DNA from: Lysinibacillus sp. OF-1
GTDB lineage: Bacteria; Bacillota; Bacilli; Bacillales_A; Planococcaceae
Assembly: GCF_028356935.1 (NCBI RefSeq)
Contig: NZ_CP102798.1
Span: 372,001-436,000, forward strand
Reading direction: 5' to 3'
DNA: 64,000 nt
Shown here: piece after piece, positions 35,229 to 44,745 of the stretch
Layout of the letters: each line of letters opens with the position of its first letter
Numbering within the stretch: the stretch's first letter is position 1
Position numbers and translations under genes: made by a program
The notes under the pieces: model-generated
Databases searched by the model: none
Told to the model about the DNA's origin: nothing
What the model saw: the letters and a program-made list of their open reading frames with translations, nothing else

Positions 35229-35456
35229 ATCTTCATCTTTCACATCTATATCTTCTGGAATAGGGGTAGAACGCCAAATTTCGATTTCCTCTTTAATACG
35301 TTCCAATTGTTTAAAATACGTGCTAAATTGGCCGCTATTGATTAGGGTTTGTTCTCCATCGTAAACAGAACGGATACGCCCCTCATAAACTAGACGCATA
35401 ATTTGATCCTCAGGCATACCAAGATCAACAGCTGTCTCTGCAATTGTTTTGTACAT
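35226..35456 (-). CDS. Small excisionase/MerR-like HTH protein
   Basis: Has 76 residues. YKTIAETAVDLGMPEDQIMRLVYEGRIRSVYDGE is a helix-turn-helix of the excisionase/HTH_17 kind with a wing, followed by an acidic helix and tail (PEDIDVKDED). ATG 35456 has AAAGGAG 8 nt upstream; the longer frame from 35495 does not. Target unknown. Confidence 0.72.
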   Translation of the reverse strand: MYKTIAETAVDLGMPEDQIMRLVYEGRIRSVYDGEQTLINSGQFSTYFKQLERIKEEIEIWRSTPIPEDIDVKDED

Positions 35457-35612
35457 ACGATTCGCTCCTTTTACTGTATATATTATAACTTCCATTGTTG
35501 AGAAAGCATACTAGGCTAATTGAAAGAAAAAGTAAAAATGATAATTGTTTGATTTTGGATAAATATGTATTATTAGTATTAATGAAGTAATAAAGCGAGG
35601 ATGAATTGATAA

Positions 35613-36476
35613 ATGTTAAATCCGTTGTTGGTATTACTAGCAGCCATTCTATGGGGAATGACAGGAACAGCTCAAACATTTTTAAATCAAGGGGTATCTC
35701 CAATAGCAGTGGCCACTATTCGTTCTGCAATTGGTGGCGGTCTATTATTAGCCATTACCATTTCATTACGGAAAATTAACTTTCGAAAATGGTCATGGAA
35801 ATGGACGATTTTAGCTGCAGCCAGTATTGCTCTTTTCCAGGGTCTTTTCTTTTCATCTATCCGTCTAACAGGAGTAGCCATTGGAACAGTTGCGACAATT
35901 GGTAGTGCACCAGTATTTTCTGGTGTTTTAGAATGGCTTATTTGGAAAACTCGTCCGACAGCGGTATGGGGACTTGCTACACTGATGGCGATTATCGGAT
36001 GTCTTTTATTATTTATGAATAATGGAGACGAGTCTGTTCATATAGGTGGATTTGCACTAGCACTTTGTGCAGGTGTGTCCTTTGCATTTTATACAAACAT
36101 TAGTAAAAAATTAATGGCACAGGAAGAGGCATTGCCAGCAGTCGCCATGACATTCTCTATTTGTACGTTATTTTTACTGCCGTTTTCTTTTGAAAATGGA
36201 TTTGCTTGGTTAGGGAATACACATAACTTATGGACAATGCTATTCATGGGAATTATGTGTACAAGCGTGGCGTATTTATTGTTTTTAAATGGTCTGCAAA
36301 AAATTAGTTCATCCTCAGCTGTAACACTGTCATTAGCAGAGCCATTAACTGCTGCCATTCTTGGGGTGTTTTTCATTGGAGAACAATTAAGTATCGTGTC
36401 CTGGCTTGGTCTAGCAATGCTACTAGGTGGCATTGTTGTTTTAACCATAGGTGGAAGGAAAAAACGAAAACCTTAA
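35613..36476 (+). CDS. EamA/DMT-family transporter
   Basis: Has 287 residues with ten membrane segments in two EamA repeats (LLAAILWGMTGTAQ, LALCAGVSFAFYTNI; AEPLTAAILGVFFIGE near the end). GAGG precedes the ATG. Probable amino-acid or metabolite exporter. Substrate unknown. Confidence 0.85.
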   Translation: MLNPLLVLLAAILWGMTGTAQTFLNQGVSPIAVATIRSAIGGGLLLAITISLRKINFRKWSWKWTILAAASIALFQGLFFSSIRLTGVAIGTVATIGSAPVFSGVLEWLIWKTRPTAVWGLATLMAIIGCLLLFMNNGDESVHIGGFALALCAGVSFAFYTNISKKLMAQEEALPAVAMTFSICTLFLLPFSFENGFAWLGNTHNLWTMLFMGIMCTSVAYLLFLNGLQKISSSSAVTLSLAEPLTAAILGVFFIGEQLSIVSWLGLAMLLGGIVVLTIGGRKKRKP

Positions 36477-36552
36477 GAAATTCTTCATTTTTATAATAGC
36501 TGGTTTTTAAGATTTGAAAGGTACACTGATATTTGAGAGCGAGGTGTATATC

Positions 36553-37245
36553 ATGACGAAATTAACAGTTCTTGTTACAGATGACGATCAAGATATTCGT
36601 GATGGTATTGAAATTTATTTAAAAAATGAAGGCTATCATGTCATTAAAGCAGCAGACGGCCAAGATGCATTAGAAAAGCTAGAGAACAATGAAGTACATT
36701 TAATTATTTTAGATATCATGATGCCAAACATGGATGGCATTACAGCAACCTTTAAAATTAGGGAGGAGCGCAATATTCCAATTATTATGCTGAGTGCAAA
36801 GGCAGAGGATGGCGATAAAATACATGGGCTATCCGTTGGAGCTGATGATTATGTGACGAAGCCATTTCATCCATTAGAACTATTGGCACGAGTGAAATCG
36901 CAGTTGCGACGTTATGTGCAACTAGGGACGTATAGTGAAGGAGCGACAAAAGTGGAAATTGACGGACTTGTTCTTGATGAAGATGCAAAAGAGGTCATAC
37001 TAGAAGGAGAACCTGTTCGACTAACTCCAATAGAATATAAAATCACGGAATTATTAATGAAAAATGTAGGGCGTGTTTTTTCGATACGTGAAATTTATGA
37101 ACGTGTTTGGAATGAGGAGGCGTACAATGCTGAAAATATTGTAGCTGTTCACATTCGGAAGATACGTGAAAAAATTGAAGCAGATCCGAAAAATCCGCGC
37201 TATCTAAAGGTGGTATGGGGCGTTGGCTATAAAATGGAAAAATAA
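36553..37245 (+). CDS. OmpR-family response regulator
   Basis: Has 230 residues. Receiver domain with TDDDQD, phospho-acceptor Asp in ILDIMMPNMDG and Lys in YVTKPF; C-terminal winged helix (RLTPIEYKITELL, NIVAVHIRKIREKI, VVWGVGYKME). ATG 36553 follows GCGAGGTG by 6 nt; the ATG at 36514 has none. Followed by the kinase at 37394 after a small ORF. Confidence 0.9.
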   Translation: MTKLTVLVTDDDQDIRDGIEIYLKNEGYHVIKAADGQDALEKLENNEVHLIILDIMMPNMDGITATFKIREERNIPIIMLSAKAEDGDKIHGLSVGADDYVTKPFHPLELLARVKSQLRRYVQLGTYSEGATKVEIDGLVLDEDAKEVILEGEPVRLTPIEYKITELLMKNVGRVFSIREIYERVWNEEAYNAENIVAVHIRKIREKIEADPKNPRYLKVVWGVGYKMEK

Positions 37246-37258
37246 ACTAGAGAAGTAT

Positions 37259-37378
37259 ATGACGATTGCAGGATTTATAGCAGGTGTTGTTGGGCTCATT
37301 TATTTTGGTGTTTATGCCTATCAAATCGTCGATTCTCGCTCCTCAGAGGTTTTGCAATTTTTGGAAAGAATTTTTTAG
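37259..37378 (+). CDS. 39-residue membrane ORF resembling a truncated kinase N-terminus
   Basis: From ATG 37259 the frame encodes one membrane helix (TIAGFIAGVVGLIYFGVYAY) and stops at 37378. The frame is open back to a TTG at 37223, overlapping the regulator's 3' end, giving AIKWKNKLEKYM before the helix. The kinase that follows begins IKKWKSSLVLMCFIW with a similar helix and VGYQYIG. It is either a degenerate duplicate of the kinase N-terminus or a small membrane accessory. The ribosome site is weak. Confidence 0.45.
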   Translation: MTIAGFIAGVVGLIYFGVYAYQIVDSRSSEVLQFLERIF

Positions 37379-37393
37379 AGGAGTGTAAGAGGT

Positions 37394-39598
37394 ATGATAA
37401 AAAAATGGAAATCCTCTCTAGTGTTAATGTGTTTCATTTGGACAATTTTTGGTATTTTTACTTTTTGGCATGTAGGTTATCAGTATATTGGTAAATCCTA
37501 TTTCCAATCGGAAAATTTCCAGCATGAAATCGATAATTTCACAGCAGAACTAGGACCGTTAGTGTTAAATGTACCGAATGCCGCAGATTTTAAAGATGAA
37601 ATAGAAATTACGCAATCAGAAATAGAAGATCATCGTAATTACTATGGTACATTGGGACAGCAAATCGATAATATTAAACAGCAATACGGACAGCGAATTC
37701 AAGAAGCAGTGGATGCCAATGCTGCAGAATTACAAATAAAGCTAGAGACTGAACGCGATAATAAGATTAAAGATATTACGGCAAACTTTGAAAATGATGA
37801 GCATGTGCGAAAGAAGATTCGTGCTGAAAAAGAAGCATTAATTGATAAATATATTAAGTCAGTACAAGCCGAAGCGAAAAGCTTTGGAAAAAACTATGAC
37901 TACTGGTCCTATGAGTTGACGAATATTGAAACAGGTAAAATATACCGTGCAGGTGATGTTTCAGAAAGCAGTGCCTATAAAATAAAATATTCTGAGCGAA
38001 ACCCATTATATGCAGGAAATATTAGTAATAATTTAAGGGATATTTTTTACAGTACAGAAGCATATGTGGATGTAGATAATTTTTATGAAACAGCTGAATA
38101 TATGGGTGTCTTAACCATCTCGAAAAAAGCAGTTCAATCATTAGGCGTTATGCAGGATTATAATCGTTTTCACCGTAATCAATATACCTTTTTCTTTGTG
38201 TGGCTGACTAGTATAGTAACGGCAATCTTTGCATGGAGAGGTCGTAAGGTTGTACTACAAACTGTCACGAATATGAAGGAAAAAGAGATTTTAACTAAGG
38301 TAAAGTTTGACTTTCAGGTTATTCTAGTATTGATCACAGGATTTATGTATCTTTTTACTTCCCAAATTGTTTTTGAATCTATTGAATACACTTACGATTA
38401 CAATTATCAATATAATTATGTACGGTCTATACTAGATTCTGCCTTTAAAATAGCTGTGTTATTCGTTATAGGCAGTGCTTTCTTTGTACAATTAATTTGG
38501 CTGTATACAAGAGTGGATACTTTGAAAAAGCTAGAAGAAAATATGAAATCAAGTTATTTATGGTCACTTGGCGATTCGATGACTGATTTATTTATCAATC
38601 GTTCTATTGCATTGCATTCATTGGTCATGTTAGCTGCAGCCTTCTTTGGGGGAGGTAGCCTTGTCGCTTCTATGTTAAGAGGAGGCGGTTTTCCAGTTCT
38701 TGTTCTTGCTATGTGTATGTTCGTAGGAATTCCTGCTCTGGTTGTTTTCCTATCAAGAATGGGTTATTTAAATCGCATTATGAAGGATACGAAGAATATG
38801 GCTGAAGGACGTTTAAACCGAGATGTGAAGGTAAAAGGCAAATCACCGCTTGCAGGTCATGCTGAAAATCTTAACCATTTACGAGAAGGTGTTCGTACGT
38901 CCATGCATGAGCAGGCGAAAAGTGAACGTTTGAAAACAGAGCTTATTACAAATGTGAGTCATGATTTACGTACGCCATTAACCTCTATTATTACGTATAC
39001 GGATTTACTGAAAAAGCCCACTATTACAGACGAAGAACGTCAACAATACATTCAAATTCTCGATAAAAAATCTGAGCGTTTAAAAGTATTGATTGAAGAC
39101 CTTTTTGAAGTGTCAAAAATGGCAAGTGGCAATATTGAACTCCATCGCAGTCGAGTAGATTTGACGCAGCTTATTCAGCAAGCGGTAGGGGAGCATAAAG
39201 AGGATTTGACACAGTCAAGCTTAGATTTACGTATGACGATGCCACACGATCCCATCTATGCATATGTGGACGGTCAAAAATGGTGGAGACTCATCGATAA
39301 TTTAATTGTGAATGTCTTGAAATATGCGTTAGAAGGAACACGTGTATACGTGACGTTGAAACGTACGGCAGATGGTGATGCTGAATTTACAGTGAAAAAT
39401 GTTGCGAAATATGAAATCAGTGAGGATGCCGAGGAATTATTTGAACGCTTTAAACGTGCAGATGCTTCAAGACATACAGAGGGCTCAGGACTTGGATTAG
39501 CGATTGCACAATCTATTGTCGACTTACATGGGGCAAGAATGAGTATTGATGTAGATGGCGATCTATTTAAAGTAATTGTTCGAATTCCAGCAGTATAA
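37394..39598 (+). CDS. Membrane histidine kinase with large N-terminal sensor region
   Basis: Has 734 residues. TM1 (about 9-28), an extracytoplasmic region of about 230 residues with a charged coiled-coil (QRIQEAVDANAAELQIKL), then about six membrane segments (255-470), HAMP-like linker, HisKA with SHDLRTPLTS (phospho-His), and HATPase with NLIVNVLKYAL, FERFKRAD and GSGLGLAIAQS. Cognate of the regulator at 36553. The signal is unknown; the multi-TM core recalls kinases that sense membrane or antibiotic stress. Confidence 0.88.
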   Translation: MIKKWKSSLVLMCFIWTIFGIFTFWHVGYQYIGKSYFQSENFQHEIDNFTAELGPLVLNVPNAADFKDEIEITQSEIEDHRNYYGTLGQQIDNIKQQYGQRIQEAVDANAAELQIKLETERDNKIKDITANFENDEHVRKKIRAEKEALIDKYIKSVQAEAKSFGKNYDYWSYELTNIETGKIYRAGDVSESSAYKIKYSERNPLYAGNISNNLRDIFYSTEAYVDVDNFYETAEYMGVLTISKKAVQSLGVMQDYNRFHRNQYTFFFVWLTSIVTAIFAWRGRKVVLQTVTNMKEKEILTKVKFDFQVILVLITGFMYLFTSQIVFESIEYTYDYNYQYNYVRSILDSAFKIAVLFVIGSAFFVQLIWLYTRVDTLKKLEENMKSSYLWSLGDSMTDLFINRSIALHSLVMLAAAFFGGGSLVASMLRGGGFPVLVLAMCMFVGIPALVVFLSRMGYLNRIMKDTKNMAEGRLNRDVKVKGKSPLAGHAENLNHLREGVRTSMHEQAKSERLKTELITNVSHDLRTPLTSIITYTDLLKKPTITDEERQQYIQILDKKSERLKVLIEDLFEVSKMASGNIELHRSRVDLTQLIQQAVGEHKEDLTQSSLDLRMTMPHDPIYAYVDGQKWWRLIDNLIVNVLKYALEGTRVYVTLKRTADGDAEFTVKNVAKYEISEDAEELFERFKRADASRHTEGSGLGLAIAQSIVDLHGARMSIDVDGDLFKVIVRIPAV

Positions 39599-39601
39599 TG
39601 G

Positions 39602-39638
39602 AAAGATGGCGGCAGAAATTTGCCGCCATCTTTTTATA
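39602..39638 (+). terminator. Bidirectional terminator
   Basis: AAAGATGGCGGCA (39602-39614) pairs perfectly with TGCCGCCATCTTT (39621-39633), followed by TT. It touches the stop of the convergent gene. Confidence 0.92.
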
Positions 39639-40782
39639 AGCCTAAATTTTTGGCGATAATGACTTTCATCACTTCGTTGGTACCAGCATAGATGGACATA
39701 ACAGGTATATCTCTATACCTTCTAGCAATTTTATATTCCTCCATATAGCCATAGCCACCATGCAATTGCATACATTGCGTGGCAAGCTCACGTGCATTTT
39801 CTGTGATCCAGTATTTTGCCATAGATACTTTTGTCACAACCTCTTTCCCAGCAATATGCTCTTCAATCAAGGATTCTAAAAATGATTTTCCAAGCTCAAT
39901 TTTAGTAGCCATTTCAGCAATTTTAAATTTTGTATTTTGGAAGTCGCCAATTGTTTTACCAAAGGCTTGACGTGATTTTACATAGTCTAATGTCAAGGTA
40001 AGCATATCCTCTGCGGCTGTTTGTGCAGCAATCGCTACTGCTAATCGCTCTTGCTGTAGCTTTTCCATCATATAGTGAAAACCTTTGCCTTCTTCTCCAA
40101 GTAGGTTTTGCACAGGCACTCGGCAATCTTCAAAATAGAGTTCTGCCGTATCTTGGGCATGCATCCCAACCTTTTCGAGCTGTCTTCCTTTTGTAAAGCC
40201 AGGTGTACCTTCTTCAATGACAAGTAGACTGATGCCGCGATGCTTTTTCTCCACCTGTGGATTTGTTTTCACTGCAACAATGGCTAAGTTTGTATGAATG
40301 CCATTAGTGATAAAGGTTTTTTGTCCATTGACAATGTAAAAGTCACCATCGCGGATCGCGGTTGTTTGTATATTTGCCAAGTCTGAACCTGTACCAGGCT
40401 CAGTCATCGCAATCGCAGTGATATAGTCGCCTGAAATACATTTAGGCAGCCAGCGAGATTTTTGTTCATGTGTACCATAAGCCTCGATATAAGGTACGGC
40501 AATATCATTATGCAGTCCAATCCCAATAAGACTTGAACCTATACGTTCTAGCTCCTCTTGAATAATAACACCGAAGCTGAAATCCAGACCAAGCCCGCCA
40601 TACTGCTCCTCGACCTGTGGGCAAAGGTAGCCCATCTCACCGAGCTTGCGCCAAAAGGAAAGTGGAATTAGATGGTCTTTTTCCCATTGAATATAATGTG
40701 GCTCAGCTTCTTCAGCTAAAAACTTACGGAAGGTTTTACGAAATAACTCATGCTCTATTGTTTCAAATTTATAACGTGTCAT
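39634..40782 (-). CDS. Acyl-CoA dehydrogenase
   Basis: Has 382 residues. FAD and substrate motifs TAIAMTEPGTGSDLANIQT and NGQKTFITNG, the CoA-side LLGEEGKGFHYMM, and C-terminal QLHGGYGYMEEY with the catalytic-base position in IYAGTNEVM (G-T-N/E; the base Glu follows as in short-chain enzymes). First step of fatty acid or branched acyl-CoA oxidation. ATG 40782 has AAAGGGG 11 nt upstream; GTG 40794 is adjacent to that site. Monocistronic. Confidence 0.88.
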   Translation of the reverse strand: MTRYKFETIEHELFRKTFRKFLAEEAEPHYIQWEKDHLIPLSFWRKLGEMGYLCPQVEEQYGGLGLDFSFGVIIQEELERIGSSLIGIGLHNDIAVPYIEAYGTHEQKSRWLPKCISGDYITAIAMTEPGTGSDLANIQTTAIRDGDFYIVNGQKTFITNGIHTNLAIVAVKTNPQVEKKHRGISLLVIEEGTPGFTKGRQLEKVGMHAQDTAELYFEDCRVPVQNLLGEEGKGFHYMMEKLQQERLAVAIAAQTAAEDMLTLTLDYVKSRQAFGKTIGDFQNTKFKIAEMATKIELGKSFLESLIEEHIAGKEVVTKVSMAKYWITENARELATQCMQLHGGYGYMEEYKIARRYRDIPVMSIYAGTNEVMKVIIAKNLGL

Positions 40783-40880
40783 TCGAAATAGCACCCCTTT
40801 TTGCTCGTAAATGCGTAAATTTTCTCGTTCATCTATTATGTTACTGGAAGATTTGTAGAAATTAAAGTGGCTTTTAGTGT

Positions 40881-40904
40881 GAAAATGACGAAAATGTCAT
40901 CTAA
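40881..40904 (+). promoter_or_regulatory. Second BceR-type operator candidate
   Basis: ATGAC (40885-40889)-N6-GTCAT (40896-40900). Compared with the operator at 3031-3054 it is identical at 18 of 24 positions, including spacing and most of the flanks. An extra half site AGTTGTCATCT (11 identical bases) lies at 40963-40973. It lies between the divergent acyl-CoA dehydrogenase (minus) and metallophosphoesterase-uppP (plus) genes. On the minus strand a TTCACA overlaps it as in the first operator, but no good -10 follows. Confidence 0.5.
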
Positions 40905-41085
40905 ATATGGTGGAATGTCATGTAGAACGAGAGAATCGAAGGAAATAAAAAGGTAAACTTATAGTTGTCATCTGTAATCAGTTCCTATTTTCAGATAGAA
41001 GATTATTCAAGGGCTTCAAGCAATATGATTGTTAAGTATAATGATATAATCAACTAAATTATAGAAGAAAGTAGAGGACTAGGTT

Positions 41086-42165
41086 ATGCCAAAAGTAATC
41101 GGTGGTATACTTTTAATTAGTATTTATAGTGCGTTGACTTTCTATTTAGGGTGGGGAGTAAAGCAGTGGCTTGTAGCGATGGGATGGTTCCGTTATCCAG
41201 TCCTATTTTGGCTGATCCTGTATATTGTTGCTTTTAGTATTATTATCGGAAGATTACATGAGTCTTTACGGTTTTTTTCGGTCATCAGTAATTACTGGAT
41301 GTTTCTCTTTGAATACGGCTTATTACTGTGTTTAGCTTCACAATTGATTGTTTGGTTAACTCCCTTTAAAAATGTACAAATAATTGGTAGTATAGCAGTT
41401 GCTGTCCTAGTTTTGTTAAGTATCATCGGCTCTTATTTAGCTTATTCACCAGTAGTTCGTCATTTAGAAATAACGGTAGCCAAAAAGGAAAGTGAACTAG
41501 AATCACTGAGAGCTGTTGTGGCATCTGATTTTCATTTAGGGGTATTATCGCATAAAAGGCATTTGCAACGATTTGTAAACTTGGCAAATGAAGCGCAGCC
41601 AGATATTGTATTGTTAGCTGGCGATATCGTGGATGATGATCCAAAATGGTTTGTTCAAGAGGGCATGGCGGATGTCATGAAAGGATTAACATCTACATAT
41701 GGAACGTATGGGATATTGGGTAACCATGAATATTACGGTAAAAAAATTCCTGAGTTTGTAAAGGAAATGGAAAATGCCAATGTGAAAATACTGCTAGATG
41801 AAACAATTCGTATAGAAGATGCGTTTGTATTAACAGGGCAAGAGGATAGGACGAATAAAGAAAGAAAAACACTTGAAGAATTAAAGGTATCTGATAACTT
41901 GCCATGGCTTGTGATGAACCATACACCCGATGACTTGGTAACACCAACGGCAATGGGGGTTGATTTACATATGTCAGGTCATACACATAAGGGTCAGCTA
42001 TGGCCAAACCAGTATATAACGGCTCGGGTATTTGAACTGGACTATGGTTATAAGTTGAAGGAGCATATGCATACACTTGTTTCATCAGGCTATGGCTTCT
42101 GGGGACCACCGATGCGAATTGGTAGTAGATCAGAGCTTTGGGTAGTGGATATAAACTTTCAATAG
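41086..42165 (+). CDS. Membrane-anchored metallophosphoesterase (YkuE/YaeI-like)
   Basis: Has 359 residues with four N-terminal membrane segments (about 1-120), then a calcineurin-like phosphoesterase domain with all five motifs: SDFHLG, AGDIVDD, GNHEYYG, MNHTPDD and SGHTHKGQ. Metal-dependent hydrolase at the membrane; relatives cleave lipid-linked or nucleotide phosphates. GAGGAC lies upstream. It is followed by uppP in the same direction, so both may act on lipid pyrophosphates; this is inference. Confidence 0.85.
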   Translation: MPKVIGGILLISIYSALTFYLGWGVKQWLVAMGWFRYPVLFWLILYIVAFSIIIGRLHESLRFFSVISNYWMFLFEYGLLLCLASQLIVWLTPFKNVQIIGSIAVAVLVLLSIIGSYLAYSPVVRHLEITVAKKESELESLRAVVASDFHLGVLSHKRHLQRFVNLANEAQPDIVLLAGDIVDDDPKWFVQEGMADVMKGLTSTYGTYGILGNHEYYGKKIPEFVKEMENANVKILLDETIRIEDAFVLTGQEDRTNKERKTLEELKVSDNLPWLVMNHTPDDLVTPTAMGVDLHMSGHTHKGQLWPNQYITARVFELDYGYKLKEHMHTLVSSGYGFWGPPMRIGSRSELWVVDINFQ

Positions 42166-42269
42166 TGTGTGGTAATCTTGAAATGAGCTACCTAGGTGAA
42201 ATGACAGTAGTATATGAAAACGTAGTATCTTATAATAGGTGGGTATTTGATTAAAAAAGGTAAGGTGAC

Positions 42270-43106
42270 ATGGTGGAAATTATAGAATTATTAAAAGCGT
42301 TAATATTAGGCTTTGTCGAAGGTATGACGGAATTCGCACCAGTATCTTCTACGGGTCATATGATTATCGTGGATGATATGTGGTTAAAGACAGAGGAGTT
42401 TTTGGGAAAATATCCTGCTAACACATTTAAAATTGTTGTGCAGCTCGGCTCCATTTTAGCGGTTATCGTAGTGATGTGGAAACGTATGCTAAGCTTAGTT
42501 GGCTTATATAATATTGACGGTCAATCAAAATCCATAAACGGCCGTTTTAACTTATTGCATGTTATTGTTGGGATGCTGCCAGCAGTTGTTTTAGGTTTTG
42601 CGTTTAAAGATTTTATAGACGACCATTTATTTAAAGTAGAACATGTAGTTTATGCTTTAGTGGCAGGAGCAATTCTAATGATTGCTGCGGATAAATTGGC
42701 ACCAAGAAAACCAAAAGTAGATTCTTTAGACAAGATATCCTATGGTTTAGCATTTAAAGTTGGGTTAGTTCAATGTCTATCTTTATGGCCAGGTTTTTCT
42801 CGTTCAGGTGCGACTATTTCAGGTGGGGTACTCTTTGGTATGAGTCACCGTGTTGCAGCCGATTTTACATTCATTATGGCAGTGCCAATCATGGCAGGGG
42901 CTAGTCTAGTATCCGTTCTGAAAAACTGGGATACTTTATCGATGGACTATTTTGGATTCTATGCAGTTGGATTTATTAGTTCATTTATCTTTGCCTTACT
43001 ATCCATCAAGTTTTTCCTAGCACTTATTTCAAAGGTGAAGTTAATGCCTTTTGCGATTTATCGTTTAGTTTTAGCCGCAGTTCTTTGTGTAATTATTTTT
43101 ATGTAA
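42270..43106 (+). CDS. uppP: Undecaprenyl-diphosphatase
   Basis: Has 278 residues with about eight membrane segments. Family motifs are GFVEGMTEFAPVSSTGH (acidic active site with PxSSxxH) and WPGFSRSGATISGG. It dephosphorylates undecaprenyl diphosphate outside the membrane, regenerating the carrier for peptidoglycan and teichoic acid, and gives bacitracin resistance when abundant. An operator-like site shared with the BceR-type module lies upstream of the preceding gene. Confidence 0.95.
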   Translation: MVEIIELLKALILGFVEGMTEFAPVSSTGHMIIVDDMWLKTEEFLGKYPANTFKIVVQLGSILAVIVVMWKRMLSLVGLYNIDGQSKSINGRFNLLHVIVGMLPAVVLGFAFKDFIDDHLFKVEHVVYALVAGAILMIAADKLAPRKPKVDSLDKISYGLAFKVGLVQCLSLWPGFSRSGATISGGVLFGMSHRVAADFTFIMAVPIMAGASLVSVLKNWDTLSMDYFGFYAVGFISSFIFALLSIKFFLALISKVKLMPFAIYRLVLAAVLCVIIFM

Positions 43107-43215
43107 ATAAAAAAGGTCACTCTTGGTCCTGCACCCCTAAAGTTAGAGTCAAAAATCTAAACTTTAGGGGTGCAGGACTCTTCTTTGATAAGAAGCAGTG
43201 GCTTTTTTTATTACT
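43107..43215 (+). terminator. uppP terminator apparently split by a palindromic insert
   Basis: AAAAAAGGTCACTCTT before, and AAGAAGCAGTGGCTTTTTTT after, the palindrome at 43126-43178 can pair (with some mismatches), ending in seven T. This looks like one terminator hairpin with foreign DNA in its loop. Confidence 0.5.
43126..43178. mobile_element. 53-bp palindrome resembling fused IS ends (mini-element)
   Basis: The left arm 43126-43147 (GTCCTGCACCCCTAAAGTT then AGA) and the right arm 43156-43178 are inverted copies, differing by one T, around an 8-bp centre. The CCTGCACCCC..AAGTTAGA pattern resembles IS3-family (IS150 group) terminal repeats. Flanks TCTTG and TCTTC could be a worn 5-bp target duplication. 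No transposase is present. Confidence 0.5.
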
Positions 43216-43292
43216 CCAGCCATCATTTTTTTGAAAAATGAGTAAAATAGTTACAAAGACTTATTGAATAGTACAAATGTATAGAGGATTAT

Positions 43293-43311
43293 AATGATAA
43301 TAGCTATCATT
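43293..43311 (+). promoter_or_regulatory. Fur-box-like inverted repeat upstream of hemAT
   Basis: AATGATA (43293-43299) and TATCATT (43305-43311). The 15-mer TGATAATAGCTATCA matches the 7-1-7 Fur model at 12 of 14 specified positions. It lies 135 bp before hemAT. Confidence 0.4.
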
Positions 43312-43445
43312 TACCTCTTTATTATTCATTTGTTTATTTTGAGATTATAATTGATACATAGAATGTCCAAATATTTGTTGTTATTGAATAGCATTTAGGA
43401 TAATAGACTTAGTTCGGTATATGATTATAATATGAGGTGGAGAAA

Positions 43446-44738
43446 ATGTTTCAAATTGTAAATAGATCTAAGAAAAATACAATTGAAATTAGTGATGAAG
43501 CAGCTGTCGGTATTTTTATTGAAGAGCCAGAACGTTTATTTCAGTTAAATCTTGTAGGATTAAGTGTATACGACCTTCAATTGATTAAAAGCTTAAAGCC
43601 TTATGTGGAAAGAAACGTTGTTGAGGTGGTTGGTGCATTTTATCATGCTATTGAAAGCGTGCCCTCTTTACAGGCTGTGATACAAAAGCATAGTTCTAGC
43701 GAGCGCTTACGGCAAACATTACGCCATCATATTATTGAAATGTTTGAGGGGCGTATAGATGAAGCTTTTTTAGAGAAGCGAAGCCGTGTGGCAAAGATGC
43801 ATGTGAAGATTAATCTCTATCCTAAATGGTATTTAGCAGCCTTTTACATTCTTGAAAAATCACTACGTAAAATTATTTATGAGCTTCGACTATCTAAAGA
43901 CGAGGAAGAGAAATTTTGTGATGCTGTTAGTAAAATATGTAATTTCGAGCAGCAAATTGTTTTGGAAGAATACGATAACTATGCCAGTATATTAATAGAG
44001 AAACAACGCAATAGCGTTAGGGAGCATGTAAAGGATGTCATAGGCGGCATTTCAACACAGTTGGAGGTTCAATCTCAAAATACGACTGAAACAGTAACAC
44101 AACTTGTTTATAGTGCACAGCATGTCAATGATTCTTTGACAGATAGTATGCAAGAGGCACAATCTATGCAAAAGGTGTCTAGTGAAGGTTATACTAAAAT
44201 TGTATCTATCAATGAGCAAACTGGAAAAATTCATCATAAAACAGTTGAGATGGCTAATATGGTGGAGCAGTTAGATGCCTCTTCTTCCAAAATTAATGCA
44301 GTTGTAGAAATTGTGAAAAGCATCTCAGGGCAAACCAATTTACTTGCGCTGAACTCTGCAATTGAAGCAGCACGTGCTGGCGAACATGGTAAGGGCTTCG
44401 CAGTCGTTGCAAATGAAGTAGGTAAGCTTGCTGATCAAACGAAAAGCTCAGTCGAACAAATAGCTGAACTAATTATGATGTCGAACGGTATTACAACACA
44501 GGTGGTCCAAGCCATTCAGGATATACAGCAACTCGTGAATAGTAGTATTGAACGCAATGCCGAGTCGCTAAAAGCATTTGATGCGATTTCTGGTTCTGTG
44601 GAAGATTCTATCTCTAACTTTCAAAATGTTGGTAGTCAAATAGCTGAATTAGTAAAGATTATTGAAACTATTGGTGAATCTTCTGGAGCATTAGAGAAAG
44701 TGGCCAATCGCTTAAATACAACAATTAGAGAATTTTAA
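43446..44738 (+). CDS. hemAT: HemAT-type heme-based aerotaxis transducer
   Basis: Has 430 residues, no membrane segment. N-terminal globin-coupled sensor (about 10-180) with proximal His119 ([13 protein letters not shown]) and distal-side Tyr66, spaced as Tyr70/His123 in B. subtilis HemAT. C-terminal methyl-accepting signalling domain with the hairpin-tip segment [29 protein letters not shown] split across 330-360. Binds oxygen and signals to CheA. ATG 43446 follows AGGTGG; the GTG at 43437 is inside that site. Confidence 0.93.
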   Translation: MFQIVNRSKKNTIEISDEAAVGIFIEEPERLFQLNLVGLSVYDLQLIKSLKPYVERNVVEVVGAFYHAIESVPSLQAVIQKHSSSERLRQTLRHHIIEMFEGRIDEAFLEKRSRVAKMHVKINLYPKWYLAAFYILEKSLRKIIYELRLSKDEEEKFCDAVSKICNFEQQIVLEEYDNYASILIEKQRNSVREHVKDVIGGISTQLEVQSQNTTETVTQLVYSAQHVNDSLTDSMQEAQSMQKVSSEGYTKIVSINEQTGKIHHKTVEMANMVEQLDASSSKINAVVEIVKSISGQTNLLALNSAIEAARAGEHGKGFAVVANEVGKLADQTKSSVEQIAELIMMSNGITTQVVQAIQDIQQLVNSSIERNAESLKAFDAISGSVEDSISNFQNVGSQIAELVKIIETIGESSGALEKVANRLNTTIREF

Positions 44739-44745
44739 TAGTGTT

